Source of the DNA: Photobacterium atrarenae
GTDB lineage: Bacteria > Pseudomonadota > Gammaproteobacteria > Enterobacterales > Vibrionaceae
Reading direction: 5' to 3'
Length of the DNA: 64,000 bases
NCBI RefSeq assembly: GCF_024380015.1
Contig: NZ_CP101509.1
Location: 1,612,001-1,676,000, forward strand
The translations under genes were made by a program, and so were the position numbers. Shown in pieces: positions 1 to 7,924 of the stretch (position 1 is the first letter of the stretch; each line of letters opens with the position of its first letter). The notes under the pieces were generated by a model that worked only from the letters and a program-made list of their open reading frames with translations, searched no databases and was not told the origin of the DNA.

Positions 1-57
1 GACTATCTCAAACAGCATCAGCAGATTATTACGTTGGGGTTATTGACGGGAAAATAA
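1..57 (+). CDS. C-terminal end of an unidentified protein (5' truncated by window)
   Basis: Frame 1 is open from the first base and ends with TAA at 55-57, giving an 18-residue tail that ends LLTGK. A hairpin follows at 78-113, which fits the end of a gene. Nothing in so short a tail identifies the family. Confidence 0.4.
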   Translation, partial: DYLKQHQQIITLGLLTGK

Positions 58-77
58 GGTCTTGAAAAGAGATAATT

Positions 78-118
78 GCCCTTTGCCGCGCAAAATGCTT
101 CGCAGCAAAGGGCTGTTT
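78..118 (+). terminator. Terminator-like hairpin between convergent genes
   Basis: GCCCTTTGC (78-86) pairs perfectly with GCAAAGGGC (105-113) and is followed by TGTTTTC. It lies between the partial gene at the left edge and the convergent chemotaxis receptor, so it could serve both. The T-run is short, so efficiency is uncertain. Confidence 0.5.
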
Positions 119-123
119 TCAGA

Positions 124-1569
124 TTAGTTTGAAGTACGGTATTTCTTCAGCACTTCATTGAGGGATTGTGATGCCTGTGTGAGCAGCTGGATATTCCCTG
201 CCGATTCTTGCGACGCGTTCAGTAGCTGGCTGGATTGATCCCGAATATCATTCAGTTCCGATGCAATTTCATTAACCACCGCTGTCTGCTCTTCAGCTGC
301 CGTAGCAATCTGGGCGCTCATGTCCATCAGAGATTTTGCAGAATCAGCAATCTCGCTGATATCAGCACCAATTTCACCAATGACCTGGCTGCTTTGTTCC
401 GCTTGCTCCAGGGTTTGATTGGTTTTCAGCGAGATCCCCTGAGTTTCGGATTGAAGCTGGTCAATCATGCCCTGAATTTCAATCGTGGCTTTTTGCGTCC
501 GGCTGGCCAGCGTTCGGACTTCATCAGCGACCACGGCAAATCCGCGTCCTTGTTCGCCGGCCCGGGCGGCTTCGATGGCCGCGTTGAGTGCCAACAGGTT
601 GGTTTGTTCTGAGATGGCATTGATGGTGGTGATCACATCATTAATGGCAGTAGCCTTTTCATTCAGGCTCACAACATTGTCTGCCGCACCGCGGGTATGC
701 TCCGACAGAGTGGACATCATCGCAATGGCTTCTTGAACGCGCTCGTTGCTTTGCATGATCCGGGTAGTGTCCCGATCGGATTGATCAGAGGCTTGTACAC
801 CGTAGTTGGAAATTTCTGTGGCGGTTGCCGACATCTCTTCCATTGCGGTTGCAACTGAATCGACGGAAGCGTACTGCTTGTTCACGCTGGCTTCAGACAC
901 TTTGGCGTCCTGTGAAAAAGCGGTGGCCGTTTCATACAGCGTCGCCGAGCTGGATTTCACCGTCTTGACCATGTCACTGATGGTATCCATGGTGCGGTCC
1001 AGCTCGTGACCGATCACCCCGAATTCGTCCCGGCCAATGTGAAAACCCAGCCGTGAGGTTAAATCGCCGTCAGCAAGCCGACGGGTGGTTTGATGGATCA
1101 CCCAAAGAGCGCCCATCAAATGCGTTGAGACCCAGTAAAATATGAGTGCCAGCGGCAACAAAGGCAGAAAAGAGAATGCAAACTGGGTCAGAGTGTCGCG
1201 CTTGGCTGTTTCGTCAACTGGTGGGACGTTCAGAACGGCGTATTGACCATGGATGGTGCTGGCAGCGGCGACTTGTTGACTTGAGGAAGCTGGGGAGGAA
1301 GAAAGAAGTTGAATGCCTTGTGACTGAAGGACTTGTTGGATATGGGCTTCATCAGCTTTCATTGCCAACAGTGTAGCAACAGCAGTATCGACCTGTGCTT
1401 GTGCCGTTATCTGGTTAGAGGTGTTGAGGTTCTCCAGCGTTGAGAAGTAGTGTTTTCCTGAAAAGCCGATCAGCACTACGGCAAACAAGCAGAACAGTAT
1501 CCAGAATTTATCCGTCACATTGGTTTTTATTAGTAGCCGGTCTATCGGCCTGAAATCAACTTCTCTCAT
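124..1569 (-). CDS. Methyl-accepting chemotaxis protein
   Basis: This is a transmembrane chemoreceptor of about 481 residues. A first membrane helix lies near residues 20-40, a short periplasmic part follows, then a second membrane helix near 130-150, a HAMP-like segment, and the long cytoplasmic signalling coiled coil. The signalling tip has the conserved [19 protein letters not shown] core that contacts CheA and CheW. The ligand-binding part is only about 90 residues and matches no sensor domain I can name. The ATG at 1569 is preferred over an upstream in-frame TTG (1581) because GAGGGA sits 5-6 bases before it. It is transcribed alone, and no cognate receptor-modifying genes are adjacent. 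Confidence 0.93.
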   Translation of the reverse strand: MREVDFRPIDRLLIKTNVTDKFWILFCLFAVVLIGFSGKHYFSTLENLNTSNQITAQAQVDTAVATLLAMKADEAHIQQVLQSQGIQLLSSSPASSSQQVAAASTIHGQYAVLNVPPVDETAKRDTLTQFAFSFLPLLPLALIFYWVSTHLMGALWVIHQTTRRLADGDLTSRLGFHIGRDEFGVIGHELDRTMDTISDMVKTVKSSSATLYETATAFSQDAKVSEASVNKQYASVDSVATAMEEMSATATEISNYGVQASDQSDRDTTRIMQSNERVQEAIAMMSTLSEHTRGAADNVVSLNEKATAINDVITTINAISEQTNLLALNAAIEAARAGEQGRGFAVVADEVRTLASRTQKATIEIQGMIDQLQSETQGISLKTNQTLEQAEQSSQVIGEIGADISEIADSAKSLMDMSAQIATAAEEQTAVVNEIASELNDIRDQSSQLLNASQESAGNIQLLTQASQSLNEVLKKYRTSN

Positions 1570-1797
1570 CGTGTCCCTCAAAGTTAACCAAAGTATTATT
1601 CAATGTAATTGCGGTCTAACGATGATTATTTTCACATAATTTTTCAATGGCGATCAGTTGTTGCTCAGTGTTTGGTGATTCCTGTCACGTATTTTTATGC
1701 TGGGCCATCACGGTATCGAGTGAGCAAGTGTTCAAAACAATCAGAAATGATTGCTCTGGCAAGATCAGGCACTTGGTTTTGGGTATCTTCAAGTGCA

Positions 1798-2124
1798 TCA
1801 AGGATTGCGCGTTGAAGGACGGGTGACAGCCACGCAAATCGCGACGGCGTCATTGAAATCGTTTTTGGCCCCCGCTCTGAAAGGCGCCACATATTTTGAT
1901 GCCGTGATCTTTGGCGTATGGCCGAGCTTAGTCAACTCTCGGGACCAGTAATGAGAAGCGCTGCAGGCTTCCATCCCGATGAGCGCGGGTGGGATATTGG
2001 CAAAAGTCGAGAGAACTTTCGATCGTGATATTGTTTTGTGGATCAACAGCTTGCCTTGGTGATCCTCACAGTGGATACTGAAGCTATGTTTGGCTAAATC
2101 AATGCCATAGACAGATGGTGACAT
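1798..2124 (-). pseudogene. Truncated IS110/IS1111 transposase, N-terminal fragment
   Basis: The fragment begins at the ATG at 2124 (MSPSVYGIDLAKHSF) and carries the RuvC-like DEDD-fold start of IS110-type transposases. The first acidic residue is in YGIDLAKH, an IGMEAC segment follows, and then AKNDFNDAVAIC, which matches the AKNDxNDAxAI motif of the family. It stops after AVTRPSTRNP, about 108 residues against roughly 320-350 for an intact protein. The C-terminal Tnp_20 domain is missing, so it cannot be an active transposase. Confidence 0.85.
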
Positions 2125-2187
2125 AGTGGCCTCCGGCGATTTTGCAATCAGACATACCAAGTGTGGCAAAGTCTGACCATGTCATTC
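1798..2187 (-). mobile_element. IS1111/IS110-family remnant A (5' portion of the element)
   Basis: This stretch holds the transposase N-terminus and the upstream end of an IS110-superfamily element. Its outer end (ATGTCATTC at 2179-2187) directly abuts GTTATGC, an attC-type core. The same end sequence meets an attC-like core in remnants B (3097-3650) and C (12256-12799). Similarity to the family stops near 1805, so the rest of the element is lost. Abutment on attC cores is what is known for the IS1111-attC subgroup; membership here is inferred. Confidence 0.75.
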
Positions 2188-2194
2188 GTTATGC
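2188..2194 (+). other. Cassette left boundary, attC core GTTATGC
   Basis: GTTATGC lies exactly at the outer end of IS remnant A and 26 bases before the start of the next gene. The same heptamer ends the attC site at 3054-3060. The DNA from 2188 to 3054 therefore has the shape of one integron gene cassette: core site, ribosome-binding site, one ORF, attC. Confidence 0.6.
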
Positions 2195-2220
2195 ATCTAG
2201 GAAGAAGTAAGGATAATTAA

Positions 2221-2877
2221 GTGAAGAAACTTATATTTATAGTTTTATTAATTTTGTCGGATACCGCTTTGTCTGAATCGAGCGTAAAGCCATTATCTGA
2301 AAAACTAGAAAAAGAAATAAGTGAAAATATGAGTGAGAGCTCTTATTTCCCAATATTAAAACCAGGTGATTGGGTGGGTATTACCCATGGTGCAGTGCGT
2401 CAAACGTTGATTGGAGAACCCGAAAATCCTGATTTGGTTATTGGTTTTGGAATGGATACTCCTGAAAACTTCGTTTTTCTAATGCACAGCGACGAAGATA
2501 AGCTCGATATACAAAACGTTGTAAATAATGCTTACTCTAATCTAGAGAACATGGATGTTGTGTTTACACCTTCTCAGGTTCTTGATAACAAAGTTCTTAC
2601 TGCTAGCGGTAAACTATTCAGTAGTGAAGCAATCCTGTCAAAAAAGCATATGTTAAAGGCTCATAAAATTTTAAACGCGAAACAGATGCTCGTGTCTATC
2701 CCGAGGCGAACAGGCCTAATGGCCATATCACGCGACGCACCAAAAGAAATATTGAACAAATTCATTTATCTTCATTCTCATGCATGGAACGATGCAAGCT
2801 ACGGCAATGCTCCAATAGCAAATGTTCTTTTTGTGCTTGAAGGAGGAGATATTGTCGGAATTATCCCAATGGATTAA
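2221..2877 (+). CDS. Secreted hypothetical protein, integron-cassette encoded
   Basis: A 218-residue protein starting at GTG, with AAGGA about 8 bases upstream. Residues 1-19 form a classical signal peptide ending near ALS-ES, so export to the periplasm is likely. The mature part is mixed alpha/beta and polar; I recognise no family. Codon use is AT-rich, unlike the core genes to the right. It sits alone between a GTTATGC core (2188) and an attC site (2981-3060), the typical one-gene cassette layout. No promoter is obvious inside the cassette, as is usual for cassette genes. Confidence 0.75.
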   Translation: MKKLIFIVLLILSDTALSESSVKPLSEKLEKEISENMSESSYFPILKPGDWVGITHGAVRQTLIGEPENPDLVIGFGMDTPENFVFLMHSDEDKLDIQNVVNNAYSNLENMDVVFTPSQVLDNKVLTASGKLFSSEAILSKKHMLKAHKILNAKQMLVSIPRRTGLMAISRDAPKEILNKFIYLHSHAWNDASYGNAPIANVLFVLEGGDIVGIIPMD

Positions 2878-2980
2878 GACAACTAAACTGGCAATTTTTT
2901 AAATCTAAGTTTATTAAATTTTGTTGGTAAAATTTCACGGTTGTTGTGTATTCGCAGTCAAGTTGGTGCTGCGCAAATAT

Positions 2981-3060
2981 GCATAACAACCTGTACAAGA
3001 GTGATTCGCAACGCATGGCATTTTCACTATGCGTTGATTTTAGTGTTTAGGGTGTTATGC
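2981..3060 (+). other. Integron attC recombination site (VCR-like)
   Basis: An 80-bp imperfect palindrome bounded by GCATAAC (2981-2987) and its exact complement GTTATGC (3054-3060). It contains AAGAGTGATTCGCAACGC, typical of Vibrio superintegron repeats, and an inner stem AACGCAT (3010-3016)/ATGCGTT (3029-3035). It lies 103 bases past the stop of the secreted-protein gene in the expected orientation. No integron integrase is in the window. Confidence 0.85.
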
Positions 3061-3096
3061 GGCGGCATCGGTATTGCGTTGCTCACATCTTAACAG

Positions 3097-3650
3097 GGCT
3101 ACATGGACTCCCCGGTTGTCAACAAAAGCATCAGGTAATGCAAGGTTTGGGACTGCCGCTCTACATTCGGTCTGTTTATTGGCTTTCATGCCATGACCTT
3201 GATGACACTACGCGGTTGCGGTTCCTCATTCGTTAGAAGGCATCAAGTGTGCCCGCCGCATTCTCAGGTTTTCCCGCAAAAGGTCAGAACCTTACATCAT
3301 CTTGGCTATTGTAATGACCCGGTGAAGCAAGTCACTCCGTTGACGAAAAACACTTGGTTTTTATATCAATTGATATTCCGTATCGTTTCTTAACAGTGAC
3401 CAGATAATTCGGGCGTTTTTTGCCGCGAGTGCAACAATGGACCGTTTAAACCCCCGGCGTTCGACCAGACTTTTGACCGTGTTATTGTTTTGTGGATCAA
3501 GAGCTTGCTTTGGTGATCTTCTCCGTGAATACTGAAGCTATGTTTGGCTAAAGCAATGCCATAGACAGAGGGGGATAGGATGGCCTCCGGTAATTTCGTA
3601 ATCAGTCATACCAAGTGTGGCAAACCTGATGAGGGGAATCCATGTCATTC
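3097..3650 (-). mobile_element. IS1111/IS110-family remnant B with internal deletion
   Basis: The right part (about 3480-3650) matches the transposase start and outer end of remnant A. The left part (3097 to about 3330) is a near-repeat of 12256-12480. In between, the minus strand still encodes the transposase C-terminus. Most of the coding region is deleted. The outer end again reads ATGTCATTC and meets GTTATGT at 3651. Confidence 0.75.
3361..3564 (-). pseudogene. IS1111-type transposase pseudogene (start lost, core deleted)
   Basis: Read on the minus strand, 3361-3475 encodes RGFKRSIVALAAKNARIIW and a short tail. This resembles the end of IS1111-type transposases (RGFNxAxVALANKNARIxWALL). 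Bases 3480-3564 are the decayed N-terminus, where the ATG seen in remnant A has become CTA. More than 250 codons are missing between them. Confidence 0.75.
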
Positions 3651-3657
3651 GTTATGT
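3651..3657 (+). other. attC-core-like junction GTTATGT
   Basis: GTTATGT directly follows the outer end of IS remnant B, as GTTATGC follows remnant A. It marks the probable left edge of the insert carrying the AraC regulator. The last base departs from GTTATGC. Confidence 0.45.
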
Positions 3658-3696
3658 TTTAGAACTTACCCAAAAAAGTAGACACCTTCTATAAAA

Positions 3697-4578
3697 ATGA
3701 AAACGATTTTTGAACATACTCAATCAAGTGTCTTGGTGATTCCGCAAGCTCTGTTTGCCATCAAAGATGTGACAGTGCTCTGTCATCATCAAAACTCTGT
3801 CATTTTTTATAAAAATCTTGAACAGGACTTGGTAGACATTGAGTTTTATATCAACACTCCTTGTTTTATATATATTGAAAGCGGACGTGAGGTAATTACA
3901 AATAGCCACAACGACACGATTGAGTTGACAGCTGGATCTTCTATCTTTCTCCCTCAGGGATTAAAGCTTCAATCTGACTTTGTTAAAGAAACAGAGTCTC
4001 TTAAAGCTTATCTAGTATTTTTTGATGACGATGTCATCGTTGATTATTTAAGCAAGCTTAAAAGGCCCTTAGATTGCCTCAATAGCACGAAAGCCTTTTG
4101 TCTGTTGGAGGGTGGCGACGAATTCACAGCTTTCTTTGACTCAATTAGAGGTGACATAAAAGCTCCCTCCTACTTAAACATTAAACTTCAAGAGCTGCTC
4201 CACCTTATTGCTTGGAGAGAAAGCCAAGGTATTTTTCACTCGTTACTATCCTCAAAGAAAAGGGTTCCTCCGCAACAAAATTTTGCTCGCTTATTAGAAA
4301 CGCTTGATGTACTTCACCTAACCGTTGGTGATTTAGCGCATCTCTCGGGAAGAAGCCTGTCAAGTTTTAATCGTGACTTCAAAGAAACTTACAAGGTAAC
4401 ACCAAAAAAGTGGTTGCGAGAGAAAAAGCTATCCAGGGCTAAAGAGCTGCTGGCAGGCAATGAGCTTTCAGTTACAGAAGTGGCTTTGACGGTGGGTTAT
4501 GAAAATGTGTCGGCTTTTATCAAGGCGTTCAAACTTAAGTATGGTGTGACACCAAAACAAATAAAACTGTATAAATGA
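3697..4578 (+). CDS. AraC-family transcriptional regulator
   Basis: A 293-residue regulator. Residues 1-180 form a variable cupin-like sensing region. The C-terminal 100 residues hold two helix-turn-helix motifs typical of AraC/XylS proteins: LTVGDLAHLSGRSLSSFNRD followed by the linker KVTPKKWLREKKL, then VTEVALTVGYENVSAFIKAF and GVTPKQ. It is AT-rich and lies 40 bases after a GTTATGT cassette-like boundary. The ABM-domain gene starts 92 bases downstream on the same strand and is its likeliest target, but that is inference. The whole looks acquired. Confidence 0.9.
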   Translation: MKTIFEHTQSSVLVIPQALFAIKDVTVLCHHQNSVIFYKNLEQDLVDIEFYINTPCFIYIESGREVITNSHNDTIELTAGSSIFLPQGLKLQSDFVKETESLKAYLVFFDDDVIVDYLSKLKRPLDCLNSTKAFCLLEGGDEFTAFFDSIRGDIKAPSYLNIKLQELLHLIAWRESQGIFHSLLSSKKRVPPQQNFARLLETLDVLHLTVGDLAHLSGRSLSSFNRDFKETYKVTPKKWLREKKLSRAKELLAGNELSVTEVALTVGYENVSAFIKAFKLKYGVTPKQIKLYK

Positions 4579-4670
4579 CAGAAAATCGTTACTTTTGACA
4601 GTCTTTCGGTAGTTTGCCTTTGACTGGTTAGATAGTCTGAATCTCGATATTTAACCCAAAGGAGTCAAAA

Positions 4671-4961
4671 ATGAGTGTTAGAGTTACCCTAAACTGTCAG
4701 TTAAAGCCTGGTCGGTTTCAAACCCTGCTGTCATTTCTGGAAGACAATTTACCCAATGTAAGAAGCTTTAAAGGAAATCTTCAGGTTAGCGTCTTATTTG
4801 ACGAAGGAAATAATGAAATGCTTTTGGACGAAGAGTGGCTAACTGTAGAGAGTCATCAGGCGTATCTGAGTTTTATTAATAGTAATGGCGTATTGGAAGA
4901 GCTGAGCTCATTTCTCAGTTCACCGCCAATAATTAAATACTTTGACAAGGCCGAAATTTAA
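4671..4961 (+). CDS. ABM-domain (quinol monooxygenase-like) small protein
   Basis: A 96-residue protein with the ferredoxin-like fold pattern of antibiotic biosynthesis monooxygenase (ABM, YgiN-like) proteins. VRVTLNCQLKPGRFQTLLSF opens the domain, LPNVRSFKGNLQVSVLFDE lies in the middle, and EEWLTVESHQAYLSF is the helix after the second half. Such proteins usually dimerise and act on quinones or polyketides; the substrate here cannot be told. AAAGGAG lies 8 bases before the ATG. The stop codon ends at 4961 and an IS256 element begins at 4962. Confidence 0.8.
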   Translation: MSVRVTLNCQLKPGRFQTLLSFLEDNLPNVRSFKGNLQVSVLFDEGNNEMLLDEEWLTVESHQAYLSFINSNGVLEELSSFLSSPPIIKYFDKAEI

Positions 4962-6268
4962 GACCCTGTAAATAATTCTGTGTAACTGCTCTGGGTTACA
5001 AGTATTCAGTTAATCGGTCTTCGAACATAATCATAAAGCGGTTCAGGGCTTGCCGCCAGTTTCTAATTGGCATCGTCCATTTCTTGGAGGCATCCTGGAT
5101 CGCCAGATAGATAACTTTTCTCGCTGATTCATCGGTCGGGAACAACTTGCGCTTTTTAATCGCTTTCCTGATGACGCTGTTGAGTGATTCAATCGCGTTG
5201 GTCGTATAAATCGCTTTTCGTATGTCCTGTGGATAGTTGAACAGAGTATGCAGGTTATCCCAATGAGCTGTCCAAGAACGGCTGATTTGAGGGTATTTGG
5301 CGTCCCATTTATCAGAGAAACGCTCAAACGCTAATAAGGCTTCATCCTCGGTTGCTGACTGGTAGATTTGCTTAAGGTTAGCCGTCACTGCTTTGTAGTC
5401 CTTCCACGGTACGTATTTAACCGAATTTCGTACTATGTGTACGATGCATAGCTGGATTTGGGTTTCAGGGAACACGGAGTTGATGGCATCGGGAAAGCCC
5501 TTCAAGCCATCGACACAAGCGATAAGGATGTCTTTGACTCCGCGGTTTTGCAGCTCAGTCAGGACATTGAGCCAGAATTTGGCACCTTCAGTTTCGGAGA
5601 GCCACATCCCCAGCAACTCTTTCTGGCCCTTTAAATTGACGCCTAGAGCGAGGTACACGGACTTGTTTATTACCTGCTTATCCTGGCGAACTTTGACCAC
5701 GATATAGTCCAGATAAACGATAGGAGAAACCTCATCGAGAGGGCGAGATTGCCACTCGACAACTTGTTCTAAGACCGCATCAGTGACCTTGGAAATGAGT
5801 GTTGGCGAGGCGTCGGCGTCATACATTTCTTTGAAAGTGGCGACAATTTCGCGTGTCGTCATCCCCTTGGCGTACAGGCTTAAAATCTTGTCATCCATTG
5901 ACTGAAAGCGGGTTTGATGCTTTTTAACGAGCTTGGGTTCAAAGCTGGCGTGACGGTCACGTGGCGTATCGATTGAGACCTGGCCGTCATCAGTAATGAG
6001 CGTTTTGCTGGAGTAGCCATTACGACAGTTTGTCGACGGGTGTTCAGCGTTTTTTTCATAACCAAGGTGCTCGTCTAATTCAGCATTGAGCGCAGTTTCA
6101 ACGGTCACCTTGGTTAGCATTTGGCGAAAGTCGTTGAGGTCACTTTCCGTCTTGATGGACTTCGCTGCTTCACGAGCAAGCGCTTCGAGTTGTTTTTTAT
6201 CCATGAGCCTATCCTTAGCCATTACTGGCTTTAATAATAGGCAATTACACGAAGTTATTTACAGTCTC
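4962..6268 (-). mobile_element. IS256-family insertion sequence
   Basis: A complete element of about 1.3 kb with imperfect terminal inverted repeats. The left end starts GACCCTGTAAATAATTCTGT and the right end, read inward, starts GAGACTGTAAATAACTTCGT. It carries a single full-length transposase. The flanks (AAATTTAA left, TTCTAAAT right) do not show the 8-bp duplication expected of the family, so one flank was probably rearranged. Confidence 0.88.
4996..6222 (-). CDS. IS256-family (mutator-type) transposase
   Basis: A 408-residue DDE transposase. The N-terminal part has ELDEHLGYEK and the NCRNGYSSKT motif. The catalytic region shows VYLDYIVVKVR (first Asp), LIACVDGLKGFPDAI (second Asp) and YTTNAIESLNSVIRK with the catalytic Glu and the motif typical of IS256 and MULE/Mutator transposases. 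Length is normal and no frameshift is seen, so the protein is probably functional. Confidence 0.95.
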   Translation of the reverse strand: MAKDRLMDKKQLEALAREAAKSIKTESDLNDFRQMLTKVTVETALNAELDEHLGYEKNAEHPSTNCRNGYSSKTLITDDGQVSIDTPRDRHASFEPKLVKKHQTRFQSMDDKILSLYAKGMTTREIVATFKEMYDADASPTLISKVTDAVLEQVVEWQSRPLDEVSPIVYLDYIVVKVRQDKQVINKSVYLALGVNLKGQKELLGMWLSETEGAKFWLNVLTELQNRGVKDILIACVDGLKGFPDAINSVFPETQIQLCIVHIVRNSVKYVPWKDYKAVTANLKQIYQSATEDEALLAFERFSDKWDAKYPQISRSWTAHWDNLHTLFNYPQDIRKAIYTTNAIESLNSVIRKAIKKRKLFPTDESARKVIYLAIQDASKKWTMPIRNWRQALNRFMIMFEDRLTEYL

Positions 6269-6503
6269 TTCTAAATAAGCCATCTGGAATACTTCTCAAA
6301 AATAATCAAGTTGTAAACTCCCACCGCTTAATGGCAAATTAAGCCATCAGGTTTGGTTAACTAAGTTGAAAACTCTCTCTTCAATAGAACTCTTTCATTA
6401 AGAGTGATTGTTCAGTTCGTAAAACCCGAACAGTACTTTGCGAACCGCGAATTTGTAGTGGATCAGCCGCTTGTTTGTGTAAACAACTCAATATGCGCAG
6501 GGC

Positions 6504-6729
6504 TCACTTACCTAAAGCTTTATCATCTTTGTTCTGTATAAGTCCAGGAACTAGGGCTCGAATAGAGTCAACATGCTCTAGCTCGTGTCTATTCATCAAC
6601 TGCAAGTTGAAGGCATGCGGCGGCAAAGAAGCATCAGGAGTGCAGCCTACGTGAAGATAATTGAGCAACAGCCTGCTAACACCTCGTCGGTTGTAATATT
6701 TCGCTCGTACTGACCTTCCATACCAAGAT
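6504..6729 (-). pseudogene. Unrecognised C-terminal coding remnant
   Basis: Between the IS256 element and the defence operon there is no intact gene. On the minus strand an open frame of about 74 codons runs from a stop near 6730 to TGA at 6504-6506. It encodes protein-like sequence (AKYYNRRGVSRLLLNYLHVG, then PPHAFNLQLMNRHELEHVDS) without a convincing start. It looks like the tail of a lost gene. I do not recognise the family. Confidence 0.3.
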
Positions 6730-6769
6730 CAATAGCTAAGTCATTTCTATTTTCATTTAATGACCAAAG

Positions 6770-6800
6770 AAAAAAAGGAACCGAGTGGTTCCCTTTTGTT
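6770..6800 (+). terminator. Terminator-like hairpin in intergenic DNA
   Basis: AAAAAAAGGAACC, a GAGT loop and GGTTCCCTTTTGTTT form a hairpin with one mismatch, followed by a T-rich tail. No intact + strand gene precedes it, so it is probably a relic. Apart from this, the tail fragment at 6504-6729 and the palindrome at 7028, I see nothing in 6269-7086. Confidence 0.4.
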
Positions 6801-7027
6801 TATCTAAAACCTTCTGTTCACAGGTTGCTAATATAGAAAATTTCCAGTTTTCGAACCTAATAACCTGAAATACTATTCAAAAGCAACAGGAGGAAAATCC
6901 TAGGTTTCAGGATGAGCGAAGGTAATAAGCATAGCTAGCTTACTTGGAAACTTAAGCCTCTCAAATCGAAACAGGTTGGATGTTTTTCCTACGTATGACT
7001 TACTGTCGAATGTACCCTAGACGGTTA

Positions 7028-7065
7028 GTCATAATGACCGACCAGATATGGTCGGTCATTATGAC
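7028..7065. repeat. Perfect 17-bp inverted repeat with 4-base loop
   Basis: GTCATAATGACCGACCA (7028-7044), loop GATA, then its exact complement (7049-7065). It lies 21 bases beyond the stop codon of the TOPRIM gene. It has no T-run on either strand, so it is not an ordinary intrinsic terminator. Each arm also contains the small palindrome GTCATAATGAC. It could protect the mRNA 3' end or bind a protein. Confidence 0.8.
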
Positions 7066-7086
7066 GTGTAGGACTAAGACGTCAAG

Positions 7087-7917
7087 CTATGCTGCACAAA
7101 CAAAATCACAAGCAGCACGAACATTCGTGAAGTCTGTTAGGGAGTCATAATCTAACGCCAGGAATAGCTGACTTTCCACTTGATCAGAAGGTATATCGAA
7201 TAGCTCACCAAGGAAAAATAACCAGTCTTTACCTTGTATAATTTTTCTTACTTCAAATGTTTCAAAGGTTTTGGTTAGATCGTCGAGGGTGCCCAAAATC
7301 CTGTCGCATTCTTTAACACTAACTTTAGCATTTTGAAGAAGAGTCGTTACTAGTTTGCTGCGATCTATAATAGGTTGCTTCCTATCCATGAATTTTCTTC
7401 GACCGTTTTTATCGAAACTTTTTTGGAATGGGAGCTTTAAATCTTCGTGCTCTGATACATATCTTAAAAAACCTATGGGTAATGAAAGGGATACGAGGTT
7501 CTCTTTGATTTTCTGAACATCTATGTTGGATTTAGCAAGTCCCGTTTCAAAGAACTCATTTAAACATGCATCTTGGAAGCAATATGCTTCTAGATCACGA
7601 AAATCGGTCAATAAGACAGACTCAGTATATTCTTTACTGGAAATATAATCATTATCTGCATCGACAAATACTCGGATTCTTTCTGATAATCCATGCTCTT
7701 GAAATAGATTACTTAATAATATTAGTCTTCCTTTCTCACCACCCTCTACAGCGTCTAGATCTGATAGTGATCTAATCTGGATTATCTGAGTGTTGTTTCT
7801 TTCTGTTATTGGTATTACTTTCCGCCAGAATGATAAATCGCGGTCTCCTTCAACAAACATAAATGAAACGTCATTGTCTAAACTCTTTTGAGTTACTATT
7901 TCTTGAAATGTATACAT
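7087..7917 (-). CDS. DUF4435/TOPRIM-domain protein, AriB-like effector (candidate PARIS system)
   Basis: A 276-residue protein starting at the ATG at 7917, only 7 bases after the upstream ATPase stop. The alternative start at 8022 would overlap the ATPase by about 100 bases and is unlikely. TOPRIM-type acidic motifs are visible: FVEGDRD (Glu23, Asp25, Asp27) and VFVDADND (Asp86, Asp88). The RDLEAY segment that follows is typical of DUF4435. In the PARIS anti-phage system the AriB protein is a DUF4435 TOPRIM nuclease held by the AriA ATPase and released when a phage anti-restriction protein is sensed. The gene pair, order and length fit, but assignment to PARIS is by architecture only. Composition is AT-rich. 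Confidence 0.75.
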   Translation of the reverse strand: MYTFQEIVTQKSLDNDVSFMFVEGDRDLSFWRKVIPITERNNTQIIQIRSLSDLDAVEGGEKGRLILLSNLFQEHGLSERIRVFVDADNDYISSKEYTESVLLTDFRDLEAYCFQDACLNEFFETGLAKSNIDVQKIKENLVSLSLPIGFLRYVSEHEDLKLPFQKSFDKNGRRKFMDRKQPIIDRSKLVTTLLQNAKVSVKECDRILGTLDDLTKTFETFEVRKIIQGKDWLFFLGELFDIPSDQVESQLFLALDYDSLTDFTNVRAACDFVCAA

Positions 7918-7924
7918 TGACGCT

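Noticed and set aside
1695..1830. Minus-strand frame with FAWLSPVLQRAILDALED, reminiscent of serine recombinase tails
   Set aside because: The stretch is short, has no start, overlaps the broken end of the IS remnant, and the resemblance is too weak to call.
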